Below are positions 1-5,438 of a stretch of 5,438 nt of DNA, piece by piece; position 1 is the first letter of the stretch; each line of letters starts with the position of its first letter. The notes beneath the pieces are model-generated. The model was not told the origin of the DNA, searched no databases, and saw only the letters and a program-made list of their open reading frames with translations. A program made the position numbers and the translations under genes. The stretch spans positions 1 through 5,438 of the forward strand of contig URVK01000126.1 in the NCBI GenBank assembly GCA_900551305.1. Reading direction: 5' to 3'. The DNA comes from an uncultured Collinsella sp. Lineage in GTDB: Bacteria; Actinomycetota; Coriobacteriia; Coriobacteriales; Coriobacteriaceae.

Positions 1-752
1 GCGGTCGTAACGGGGGGCCCCCGCAGCCTCCCGGGCGGCGGCGGCTGCGGCTGCGGCCTTCTCGGCCTCGACGAAGGCCTTGGGCTTGCGACCGCGACGG
101 TGCGGGCGCAAAGCCGGATCGACAACGGGAACTTCGCTGGCCTCGACAGGCGCAGCGGGCTCAACAGGCGATGTGCCCTCCCCTGCCGCGGAACGGACCG
201 AAGCCTCAGTGAGCTCGGGGGTTACCTGATCGGCAACCTGCTCGGCCTTAGCAGCCGTGCGACGGCGTGTGCGCGGTACCGACTTCTCGGTCGGCTGGTC
301 GGCGACAGGGGCACAGCCGGAGCTGCAAGCTCGGTCAGAGCCGCGGCCTCGCGCTCGGCAGCACGACGGCGGGCGCGCACCACCTGAGCCTCGCTAATCT
401 GCGCCAACGCACGTGCCTGCGCGACCTCATCGGAAATCGGCGCCGAGGAGTCAGCTGCAACGGTGCGCTTGACGCGCGTCATGCGCGTGGTACGGCGCTT
501 GGGCTTGGTGACCTCCTCGCCGTCAGCAGCAGGCTTGGCCGTGCGGCGCGTACGCTTGGGCTTTGCCGGAGCAGCCTCCTCACCAGTTGCAGGCACGGCC
601 TTCTCAGCCGTTGCAGGCGTAGGCGTCGAAGCAGCCTTAGGCGTCTCAGGAGCCGAGGCATGCGCGGGCGCCGCGACCTGGTCCGACGCAACCGGTGCAG
701 CGGGAGCGGCTTGCGTCGTCGTTATTTCGTTTTCTTGCTGTTGATCAGACAC
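1..752 (-). CDS. rho: Probable transcription termination factor Rho, N-terminal extension only; frameshifted and cut by the window edge
   Basis: Reads leftwards from a GTG at 752 (MSDQQQENE...). The visible part is low complexity: an Ala/Pro/Thr-rich start, then basic patches such as KPKRTRRTAK and KPKRRTTRMTRVKRTV, then an Ala/Glu/Arg stretch. No folded domain lies inside the window. The starting frame stops at 222-224 (176 residues), but from about 310 leftwards the neighbouring frame stays open to base 1 with the same composition (ADQPTEKSVPRTRRRTAAK..., later RRGRKPKAFVEAEKAAAAAA). One extra C in the coding-strand run at 308-311 would join the two frames as ...APAVPPVADQPTE.... The Rho call is inferred from this kind of extension, common in actinobacterial Rho proteins, and from argS lying upstream on the same strand, as in mycobacteria. 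Rho is the RNA-dependent helicase that ends transcription. A ribonuclease E/G with a similar extension is the main alternative. The ribosome binding site is weak. The break may be a sequencing error. Confidence 0.6.
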
Positions 753-781
753 AGTGTTTGCTCAACTTTCTTTTCAAGCCC

Positions 782-791
782 TGTGATCACA
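782..791. promoter_or_regulatory. Perfect 10-bp palindrome in the rho leader
   Basis: TGTGATCACA reads the same on both strands and ends 30 bp before the presumed rho start codon. It could be a small operator or simply a chance palindrome. It resembles the half sites of a CRP-type operator but lacks the central spacer, so I do not assign it to that family. Confidence 0.25.
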
Positions 792-895
792 TGCTCCCTG
801 CATAAACCTTCAGGGCGGCTAAACAGTCTAGTTCCGTTCAAAACGACGGACATCATTGATCTGTATCGAGATGATTGCGTCATATACGCAGCGTT

Positions 896-923
896 AGTGT
901 AACACAACCGCCGCCACCTGCAA
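896..923 (-). promoter_or_regulatory. Candidate promoter of rho
   Basis: On the minus strand, TGTTACACT gives an extended -10 (TGn followed by TACACT at 901-896, four of six matches to TATAAT). A weak -35, TTGCAG (923-918), lies 16 bp upstream. Transcription would start near 889 and give a leader of about 137 nt before the GTG at 752. The call rests on consensus matching only. Another -35-like TTGACT (959-954) has no good partner -10. Confidence 0.3.
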
Positions 924-1007
924 CTTAGTCATTGGGAACGCTCTTAAACGACTAGTCAAAAGGGGCACTCTTTGGTTTAACACCCACAAATCTGACTGCC
1001 TCCGCCA

Positions 1008-1158
1008 AAACTATGGCGGTTTACTACGATGAATCGCTCAACCGCGACCACTCCGAAACTTGTTGAACTAAAACCGCAGGTAGATGCCCTGCACTTTTTT
1101 GCGAAAAGCTGGCGTGGTTGGAATTTCTCATATTCATCGTAGTAAACCGGCATAGTTT
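1008..1158. repeat. Long imperfect palindrome, MITE-like or a structured RNA element
   Basis: The outer arms 1008-1034 and 1132-1158 are inverted copies of each other with 26 of 27 positions matching; the single mismatch pairs 1016 with 1150. The symmetry continues inward: ACCACTCC (1047-1054) faces ACCACGCC (reverse complement of 1111-1118), and a hairpin GCAGG/CCTGC (1076-1080, 1088-1092) sits at almost exactly the centre. Transcribed from either strand, it could fold into one long hairpin. The left side also has a competing hairpin, CCGCCA/TGGCGG (1002-1019), which overlaps the outer arm. There is no open reading frame inside and no clear target-site duplication, so it may be a miniature inverted-repeat element, a family of palindromic repeats, or a folded leader RNA. 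Copy number in the genome would decide. Confidence 0.6.
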
Positions 1159-1202
1159 CGTATTTCCAGCAGTTCCAAATTCGTCAATACGTCGGCGTTT
1201 GC

Positions 1203-1236
1203 AAAAAGCCCGACCTCCGCATGGAGATCGGGCTTA
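1203..1236 (-). terminator. Rho-independent terminator of argS
   Basis: On the minus strand the stem AAGCCCGATCTCC (1235-1223) pairs with GGAGGTCGGGCTT (1218-1206), one G-T wobble apart from perfect, around a 4-base loop (1219-1222), and runs into a T tract (1207-1203). It begins 46 bases after the argS stop codon. A strong terminator here means that the gene further left needs its own promoter. Confidence 0.85.
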
Positions 1237-1281
1237 TAGGGCTCAGCAAAGCCGAACCTACACGGTTAAATGACCCGCAGC

Positions 1282-3135
1282 TTACATCTGCTCGGGAGCG
1301 GAGACACCAACAAGGGTGAGCACCAGGGCGAGCGTCACGCGGACGGCATCGCAAGCGGCCAGACGGGCACGCGAAAGCTCGGGGTCGACGGGACGGCCCT
1401 CGCTCGGCAGCACCTGACAGGCAGCGTAGAAGCTGTGGAAGTCGCCGGCGAGTTCCTCAGCAAAGTGCGTCAGACGGAACGGGGCGCGGTCGCGAGCGCA
1501 GCTGGCGATGAGGTCGGTGAGCTCGTTGAGCTTGCGCGAAAGGGCGAGCTCGGTCGGGTCGGTCAGCAGCGAGTAATCGACGTTCTCACCGATGGCCTTG
1601 GCGGCGACGGCCTTCATGCCCATCTCGTCAGCCTGCTCGGGCGTAACGTCAGCGGCACGGCGCAGGATGGAGCACACGCGGGCGTGAGCGTACTGCACGT
1701 AGTACACCGGGTTGGAGTTGTCGCGCTTCTTGACGGCCTCAATATCGAAGTCGACCATCTGGTTGGAGCTCTTGGAGATGAGGGTGTAACGGGCAGCGTC
1801 GGAGCCGACCTCGTCGACGAGCTCCTGCAGGGTCACCATGGTGCCCTTACGCTTGGACATACGGACGGGCTTGCCGTTGCGCAGCAGGTTGACGAGCTGG
1901 CCCAGCAGAACCTCGAACTTGCCGGGGTAACCCAAGGCATCGCAGACGCAGCGGACACGCTCGATGTAGCCGTGGTGGTCGGCGCCCCAGATGTCGATGA
2001 CGTGGTCGACGCGCTGGAACTTATCCCAGTGATAGGCAACGTCGGAGGCGAAGTAGGTGTACTCGCCGTCGGACTTGATCAGGACGCGGTCCTTGTCATC
2101 GCCCAGGTCGGTGGAGCGGAACCACAGGGCGCCGTCCTTGGTGTAGAGATAGCCCATCTTGTCGAGCTTCTCAAAAGCGCGGTCGACGGCAGAGGTGCCG
2201 GCGGTCTCGCCCTCGGTGTCCTTCACGTACAGCGAACGCTCGGAGTACCAACGATCGAAGTCGCAATTGACGGCGTGGCAGAGGTCGCGCATGTTGTCGA
2301 CCATCTTCACATAGCCGCGCTCGCGGAAGCTCTCCATGCGCTCCTGAGGATCGGCGTTGACCCACTTGTCGCCGTCAGTGCGCCAGAACTCGGCGGCCTC
2401 GTCGATGATGTAGTCGCCGCCATAGGAGTCCTTGCCAAGGGTCTCGGCAAAGTTATCCTGGTACGGATGAGTCTCGGGATGCTCGTCGTTCTCGTCGGCA
2501 ACAAAGGCGTCGCGGTCGGCAATCAGCAGTTTGTGAGCCTCGTCGATATCCACGCCCTGCTTGGCGATGATGTCGGCAAGCTGCATATAGCGCGTGCTGA
2601 TGGAGTTGCCGAAGGTGTTCATCTGAGAGCCGTGGTCGTTGATGTAGAACTCACGCTGGATGTCGTAACCGGCGTGGTCCATAACACGGCAGAGCGAATC
2701 GCCCAGCGCGGCCCAGCGGCCGTGGCCGATGTGCATGGGGCCGACGGGGTTGGCGGAAACGAACTCGACCTGGGTCTTCAGGCCACCACCGACGTTGGAC
2801 TTAGCGAAGTCCATGCCCTTCTCGCGAGCCTCGCCAAAGATGGCATTCTTGACGGCAACGGAGAGGTAGAAGTTGATGAAGCCGGGGCCTGCGATCTCGA
2901 CCTTCTCGATCGCGGGGTCCTCGGGCATATGGGCAACGATGGCCTCGGCGATCTTGCGCGGGGCGCAATGGGCCAGCTTGGCGGACTTCAGGGCCATGGT
3001 AGAGGTCCACTCGCCATGAGAAGTGTCAGCCGGTCGCTCGATAGCGCAATCGTCAAGTTCAAATGCGGAAAGGTCGCCGGTCTCCTGGGCCGCAGCAAGC
3101 GCAGCGCGTACCAGCTCTTCAATCTTCTCGGGCAT
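1282..3135 (-). CDS. argS: Arginine--tRNA ligase
   Basis: Encodes a complete class Ia arginyl-tRNA synthetase of 617 residues, the cytoplasmic enzyme that joins arginine to tRNA-Arg using ATP. An N-terminal tRNA-recognition domain (about residues 1-100, with GPGFINFYLS at 83-92) is followed by the Rossmann catalytic core with the signature ANPVGPMHIGHGR (HIGH at 135-138). The second ATP-binding loop, MSKRKG, is at 426-431; the core also has WGADHHGYI near 383. The DALR anticodon-binding domain begins around YYVQYAHAR (478-486), and the protein ends in GVSAPEQM, as is typical of the family. The ATG at 3135 is chosen because AAGGAGG (3146-3140) precedes it and MPEKIEELVRAAL begins a normal ArgS helix. 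An in-frame start at 3264 would add 43 residues unlike the family. It is probably transcribed alone from a promoter near 3203-3231 and ends at the hairpin at 1203-1236. It diverges from the CarD-like gene. Confidence 0.97.
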   Translation of the reverse strand: MPEKIEELVRAALAAAQETGDLSAFELDDCAIERPADTSHGEWTSTMALKSAKLAHCAPRKIAEAIVAHMPEDPAIEKVEIAGPGFINFYLSVAVKNAIFGEAREKGMDFAKSNVGGGLKTQVEFVSANPVGPMHIGHGRWAALGDSLCRVMDHAGYDIQREFYINDHGSQMNTFGNSISTRYMQLADIIAKQGVDIDEAHKLLIADRDAFVADENDEHPETHPYQDNFAETLGKDSYGGDYIIDEAAEFWRTDGDKWVNADPQERMESFRERGYVKMVDNMRDLCHAVNCDFDRWYSERSLYVKDTEGETAGTSAVDRAFEKLDKMGYLYTKDGALWFRSTDLGDDKDRVLIKSDGEYTYFASDVAYHWDKFQRVDHVIDIWGADHHGYIERVRCVCDALGYPGKFEVLLGQLVNLLRNGKPVRMSKRKGTMVTLQELVDEVGSDAARYTLISKSSNQMVDFDIEAVKKRDNSNPVYYVQYAHARVCSILRRAADVTPEQADEMGMKAVAAKAIGENVDYSLLTDPTELALSRKLNELTDLIASCARDRAPFRLTHFAEELAGDFHSFYAACQVLPSEGRPVDPELSRARLAACDAVRVTLALVLTLVGVSAPEQM

Positions 3136-3202
3136 AGATCCTCCTTGTGTTAAAGCCCCCGAGCTCTTGGTCACTCGTAGGGCAAAAGCCAGAGTTTGTA
3201 GC

Positions 3203-3231
3203 ACTCTATCACAAGCGACGGGCACTGTCGC
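3203..3231 (-). promoter_or_regulatory. Candidate promoter of argS
   Basis: On the minus strand GCGACA (3231-3226) and TAGAGT (3208-3203) are separated by 17 bp. Each matches four of six consensus bases, and TGA before the -10 forms an extended element. Transcription would begin near 3196, about 60 nt ahead of the argS ATG. Only consensus matching supports this. Confidence 0.3.
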
Positions 3232-3307
3232 AGGGTAAAGCCAATCGATATTGCATATGCACAAAATTGACTACAGCTTGTATGGAGTCACTCAAAGATG
3301 CCAGTCT

Positions 3308-3326
3308 GCCTGCAGATTATGCAGGC
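3308..3326. promoter_or_regulatory. Perfect 7-bp inverted repeat, possible operator
   Basis: GCCTGCA (3308-3314) and TGCAGGC (3320-3326) flank the 5-base spacer GATTA. No T tract follows on either strand, so a terminator is unlikely. It lies upstream of both divergent genes, about 110 bp before the CarD-like -10 element and about 75 bp behind the argS -35. This fits a dimeric regulator site, but no regulator can be named. Confidence 0.35.
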
Positions 3327-3434
3327 GTTGAAAATGCATAAAGGTGTGAATGAGCTGCGCCTGTTATCGAATACTCTTACCTATCGGAGTTGTGTGCTTT
3401 TCCTGCATAAAGTAAGGGTTTGCGCACGTCAGCG

Positions 3435-3443
3435 TGTTATTCT
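3435..3443 (+). promoter_or_regulatory. Extended -10 promoter of the CarD-like gene
   Basis: TGTTATTCT contains TG, one base, then TATTCT (3438-3443), a good extended -10. No clear -35 lies at the right distance. Transcription would start near 3450, inside a small inverted repeat ATACG/CGTAT (3448-3463), and leave a leader of about 28 nt with the ribosome binding site GGAGG at 3469-3473. Confidence 0.4.
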
Positions 3444-3477
3444 AGACATACGTAAATTCGTATAAGTTGGAGGTAGC

Positions 3478-3963
3478 ATGTTCTCAATCGGTCAACACGT
3501 CATTCATCCGGGTCAGGGAGTCTGCACCGTCGTCGGTTTTAGGGACGACACACCGCAGCCCATGCTACTGCTCGAGACCAAGCAGGGACATGCGCAGACG
3601 ATCCTCATGTACCCCGTGGCGCAGGCCGACCGTTTGCACGCCGCCATCTCGCAGCAAGATGCCGAGCACCTGCTGAGCCACTATGACGAGCTGGAGTGCG
3701 ACACCTTTACCGAGCGCAACAGCTCGCTTGAGGAGACGCACTTTAAGCAGCAGCTCAAGCTGGGTGCGCCCGAGACGGTCCGCGTGGCAAAGACCATGAT
3801 GCACCGCATTCGCCAGGCCGAGGAAGCTGATAAAAAACCCAGCTCCTACTACATGCGCGTACTCAAGGAGGCCAAACGCCGCTCCATCGAGGAGTTCGCC
3901 GTGGCCCTTGGTGTCACCGAGGAGGCCGCCGAAGCCCGCCTAGCCCAAGCCGCCCTCAACTAA
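3478..3963 (+). CDS. CarD/CdnL-family transcriptional regulator
   Basis: A complete 161-residue protein, the same size as mycobacterial CarD. The N-terminal part (about 1-65) begins MFSIGQHVIHPGQGVCTV, the start of the RNA polymerase-interacting Tudor-like domain shared with transcription-repair coupling factor; in known members this binds the beta subunit. The C-terminal part (about 75-160) is predicted mostly helical, with EETHFKQQLKLGAPETVRVAK and YYMRVLKEAKRRS, matching the helical DNA-contacting domain. CarD proteins stabilise the open promoter complex, often at ribosomal RNA promoters. Oddly, the protein contains no tryptophan, whereas the family usually places one at the start of the second domain (Trp85 in Mycobacterium tuberculosis); the corresponding place here is near SSLEE (82-86). 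The ATG has GGAGG four bases upstream. A strong hairpin terminator follows. The family call is firm; an exact functional match to CarD is not. Confidence 0.88.
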   Translation: MFSIGQHVIHPGQGVCTVVGFRDDTPQPMLLLETKQGHAQTILMYPVAQADRLHAAISQQDAEHLLSHYDELECDTFTERNSSLEETHFKQQLKLGAPETVRVAKTMMHRIRQAEEADKKPSSYYMRVLKEAKRRSIEEFAVALGVTEEAAEARLAQAALN

Positions 3964-3976
3964 CCCATCCGCGCCA

Positions 3977-4020
3977 AAAACCACCACAAAGGGAACAGGC
4001 ACCTTTGTGGTGGTTTTCTT
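3977..4020 (+). terminator. Terminator after the CarD-like gene, first copy of a repeated hairpin
   Basis: AAAACCACCACAAAGG (3977-3992) pairs perfectly over 16 bp with 4002-4017 around the 9-base loop GAACAGGCA, ending in TTTTCTT. It starts 13 bases after the stop codon. The flanking A run makes it a plausible terminator on the other strand as well. The hairpin is repeated almost exactly at 4687-4728. Confidence 0.88.
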
Positions 4021-4071
4021 GTTCTAGTAGTATTCATTCTTATCGATACCCACGAGCACAAGGAGTCTCTT

Positions 4072-4671
4072 ATGGCAGAGCCGCTTACCGCCGGAATCAC
4101 CCGCGACCGCGCGTTCGAACTGCTCAATGAGCACAACAAGGACCCGTTCCATATCACCCATGGCGAGACGGTCGAGGGCACTATGCGCTACTTTGCGCGC
4201 GAGTTCGACCCCGAGAACGAGGAGTTTTGGGGCATCGTCGGTCTGCTGCACGACCTGGATTGGGAGGAGCATGAGGACGACCCCATGAACCACACCATCT
4301 ATGCTGCCAAGATTCTTAAGGATGAAGGTGCGTCTCCCGAGCTCATTCGCGCCATCCAGACGCACACGTCGGACTTCAATACCTCGCTGCCCAAGCCCGA
4401 GCTGCAGATGGAAAAGATCCTGTTTGCCTGCGATGAGCTCACCGGCCTGATCGGCGCTGCAGTCATCATGCGCCCGAGCAAGAGCGTTATGGACTTTACG
4501 ACCAAGTCGCTCAAGAAGAAGTTCAAGGACAAGCGCTTTGCCGCCGGCTGCTCGCGCGACGTGATTTCGCAGGGCGCCGAGATGCTGGGCTGGGAGCTTC
4601 CTGAGCTCTTCGACCGCACCATCGCAGCCATGCAGTCCTTCGCCCCCGACCACGATACCTTCCAGGCCTAA
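4072..4671 (+). CDS. HD-superfamily predicted hydrolase
   Basis: A complete 199-residue soluble protein of the predicted HD hydrolase type (resembling COG2316). The metal-binding set is visible: His30 in FHITHGETVEG, the HD doublet His60-Asp61 in GLLHDLDWEEH, His98 in IQTHTSD, and Asp121 in CDELTGLIGAAVIMRPSKSV. The DELTG region and the basic KKKFKDKRFAAG (149-160) followed by GAEMLGWELPELF are, from memory, conserved features of this family in Clostridia and Coriobacteria. HD proteins are metal-dependent phosphohydrolases, often acting on nucleotides, but the substrate of this group is unknown, and no partner domain or operon mate hints at one. The ATG has AAGGAG (4060-4065) six bases upstream. 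A terminator separates it from the CarD-like gene, so it probably has its own weak promoter near TTGTTC (4019-4024), which would overlap the terminator tail. It converges on proA. Confidence 0.85.
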   Translation: MAEPLTAGITRDRAFELLNEHNKDPFHITHGETVEGTMRYFAREFDPENEEFWGIVGLLHDLDWEEHEDDPMNHTIYAAKILKDEGASPELIRAIQTHTSDFNTSLPKPELQMEKILFACDELTGLIGAAVIMRPSKSVMDFTTKSLKKKFKDKRFAAGCSRDVISQGAEMLGWELPELFDRTIAAMQSFAPDHDTFQA

Positions 4672-4686
4672 CCGCCCGCGCCACTT

Positions 4687-4728
4687 AAAACCACCACAAA
4701 GGGGACAGGCACCTTTGTGGTGGTTTTT
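4687..4728. terminator. Bidirectional terminator between the HD hydrolase gene and proA, second copy of the repeated hairpin
   Basis: AAAACCACCACAAAGG (4687-4702) pairs perfectly with 4712-4727 around the loop GGACAGGCA. TTTTT follows on the plus strand and TTTTAAG on the minus strand, so it can serve both converging genes. It lies 15 bases after the hydrolase stop and 13 bases past the proA stop. It differs from the copy at 3977-4017 by one loop base (A to G). Confidence 0.88.
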
Positions 4729-4741
4729 GTTTGCGCGGACG

Positions 4742-5438
4742 CTAGGGGCGGACCTGGCCGGTGCCTCGAAGCTTGTATTTGTAGGTGGTGAGGGCCTCGG
4801 CGGCAAAGGGGCCGCGGGCGTGGAGCTTTTGGGTCGAGATGCCGATCTCGGCGCCCAGGCCAAACTCGCCGCCGTCGGTAAAGCGCGTGCTGGCGTTGGC
4901 ATATACGGCCGAGGCATCGACCGCATCCAAGAAGCGCTCGCAGGCGTCCACGTCCTCGGAAATGATGGCCTCGGAATGCATGGTACCGTAGCGGTTGATG
5001 TGCGCGATGGCCTCGTCCTCGTTTGCCACGACCTTCACGCTCATCTCGAGCGCCAGGTACTCGCGACCCCAGTCCTCCTCAGTCGCGGCGACGTAGTCAT
5101 CGCCCTCTACAAAGCCGGCGTCGGCGCACGCGGCGCACGTGGCCTCGTCGCCGTGAATGAGCACGCCGTGGTCGTGCAGCACGGCAACGACCGCAGGCAA
5201 AAACGCATCGGCCACAGCACGGTCGACCAGCAGCGACTCGGCGGCATTGCACACGCCTACGCGCTGGGTCTTGGCATTAACGATAATGTTGAGCGCCTTA
5301 TCAAAGTCGGCGGATTCATGCACGTAGATGTGGCAGTTGCCCGTGCCCGTCTCGATCACCGGCACAAGCGACTCGCGCACGCAGCGCTGGATCAGGCCTG
5401 CACCGCCGCGCGGAATGAGTACGTCGACAATGCCGCGG
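4742..5438 (-). CDS. proA: Glutamate-5-semialdehyde dehydrogenase (gamma-glutamyl phosphate reductase), C-terminal part
   Basis: The last 231 codons of proA; the 5' part lies beyond the right edge. ProA is the cytoplasmic NADPH-dependent enzyme that reduces gamma-glutamyl phosphate to glutamate semialdehyde in the second step of proline synthesis, after ProB. The visible part begins [18 protein letters not shown] and continues [17 protein letters not shown], a family hallmark. The catalytic cysteine lies in [11 protein letters not shown] (codon 5251-5249). [19 protein letters not shown] and [16 protein letters not shown] near the end are typical ProA sequence, closing with GTGQVRP and a TAG stop at 4744-4742. 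About half of a normal 415-430-residue protein is present. An apparent start at 5380 is not real, because conserved ProA sequence continues upstream of it in frame. Whether proB is adjacent cannot be seen. Transcription ends at the shared hairpin at 4687-4728. Confidence 0.96.
   Translation of the reverse strand, partial: RGIVDVLIPRGGAGLIQRCVRESLVPVIETGTGNCHIYVHESADFDKALNIIVNAKTQRVGVCNAAESLLVDRAVADAFLPAVVAVLHDHGVLIHGDEATCAACADAGFVEGDDYVAATEEDWGREYLALEMSVKVVANEDEAIAHINRYGTMHSEAIISEDVDACERFLDAVDASAVYANASTRFTDGGEFGLGAEIGISTQKLHARGPFAAEALTTYKYKLRGTGQVRP

Larger units (their letters stand above)
753..1202. other. Non-coding stretch upstream of the rho gene
   Basis: No convincing gene lies in these 450 bases between the rho start and the argS terminator. 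They are AT-richer than the flanking genes. They contain a candidate rho promoter (896-923), a 10-bp perfect palindrome TGTGATCACA (782-791), a small hairpin CCCTG/CAGGG (796-815) in the probable rho leader, and a 151-bp imperfect palindrome (1008-1158). Because argS ends at its own terminator, rho is probably transcribed from within this stretch with an untranslated leader of about 135 nt or more. Rho genes of several bacteria are autoregulated through their leaders, so such control is possible, but nothing in the sequence proves it. Confidence 0.6.
3136..3477. other. Divergent intergenic region between argS and the CarD-like gene
   Basis: These 342 bases contain no believable gene. They hold the argS ribosome binding site and candidate promoter on the left, the extended -10 promoter and ribosome binding site of the CarD-like gene on the right, and between them a perfect 7-bp inverted repeat (3308-3326). 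TGCATAAAG also occurs twice (3335-3343, and 3404-3412 as part of CCTGCATAAAG). An open frame starting at 3147 only overlaps this region out of frame and has no codon-usage or ribosome-binding support. Confidence 0.6.

Noticed and set aside
267..902. A 211-codon plus-strand frame opposite the rho start
   Set aside because: It is Arg/Ser-rich shadow of the Ala/Lys/Arg-rich minus-strand coding sequence, with no ribosome binding site.
722..907. A 61-codon minus-strand frame that overlaps the rho start and could be a leader peptide
   Set aside because: It begins with TTG upstream of the predicted transcription start, has no clear ribosome binding site and ends out of frame inside rho. The idea would need a different transcription start.
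1076..1100. GCAGG/CCTGC hairpin followed by ACTTTTTT as a plus-strand terminator
   Set aside because: The stem is only 5 bp and no plus-strand gene lies upstream. It is better seen as the centre of the long palindrome.
1270..3153. A 627-codon open frame on the plus strand opposite argS
   Set aside because: It is an antisense shadow caused by the strong third-position GC bias of argS. It has no ribosome binding site, no recognisable domain, and a translation that is repetitive in Val/Leu/Gly/Asp.
3136..3264. A 43-residue N-terminal extension of ArgS from an upstream start
   Set aside because: The ATG at 3135 has a perfect AAGGAGG in front, and the extra residues do not resemble ArgS.
3335..3412. 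TGCATAAAG occurring twice before the CarD-like gene, with TGCATAAA also at 799-806
   Set aside because: The motif is short and AT-rich, and its spacing gives no consistent relation to promoters, so chance is likely.
4024..4926. A 300-codon minus-strand frame covering the HD hydrolase gene and the end of proA
   Set aside because: It crosses the terminator hairpin and overlaps two well-supported genes in other frames; its sequence is low-complexity shadow coding.

Overview
The window looks like chromosomal DNA from a Coriobacteriia member, most likely Collinsella or a close relative. This is inferred from the GC-rich coding sequence with AT-richer spacers, the actinobacterial argS-then-rho order, a CarD-type RNA polymerase regulator, and the very Ala/Pro/Lys/Arg-rich N-terminal extension of the presumed Rho. 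No database search was possible, so the genus is a judgement from content.

Layout, left to right. Bases 1-752 (minus strand) hold the 5' part of a gene that runs off the left edge. It encodes a low-complexity, basic and alanine-rich region, best explained as the N-terminal extension of transcription termination factor Rho. The frame is broken by an apparent one-base loss near 308-311. Bases 753-1281 are a 529-bp non-coding stretch: the probable rho promoter and leader, a 151-bp imperfect palindrome (1008-1158) and the argS terminator (1203-1236). argS (1282-3135, minus) is complete. A 342-bp divergent intergenic region (3136-3477) carries promoters for argS and for a CarD-family regulator (3478-3963, plus). 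An HD-superfamily hydrolase follows (4072-4671, plus). The right end is the 3' portion of proA (4742 to the edge, minus), convergent with the hydrolase gene.

Two almost identical hairpins with 16-bp perfect stems (3977-4017 and 4687-4727) punctuate the right half, one after carD and one between the convergent hydrolase and proA genes.

Functionally this is a housekeeping neighbourhood: arginine tRNA charging, transcription termination, modulation of transcription initiation, proline synthesis and an uncharacterised metal-dependent phosphohydrolase. I see no defence system, mobile-element coding gene, CRISPR array or rRNA/tRNA gene. The points most worth a second look are the long palindrome upstream of rho, the frame break in rho, the CarD homologue without the usual tryptophan, and the duplicated terminator sequence.
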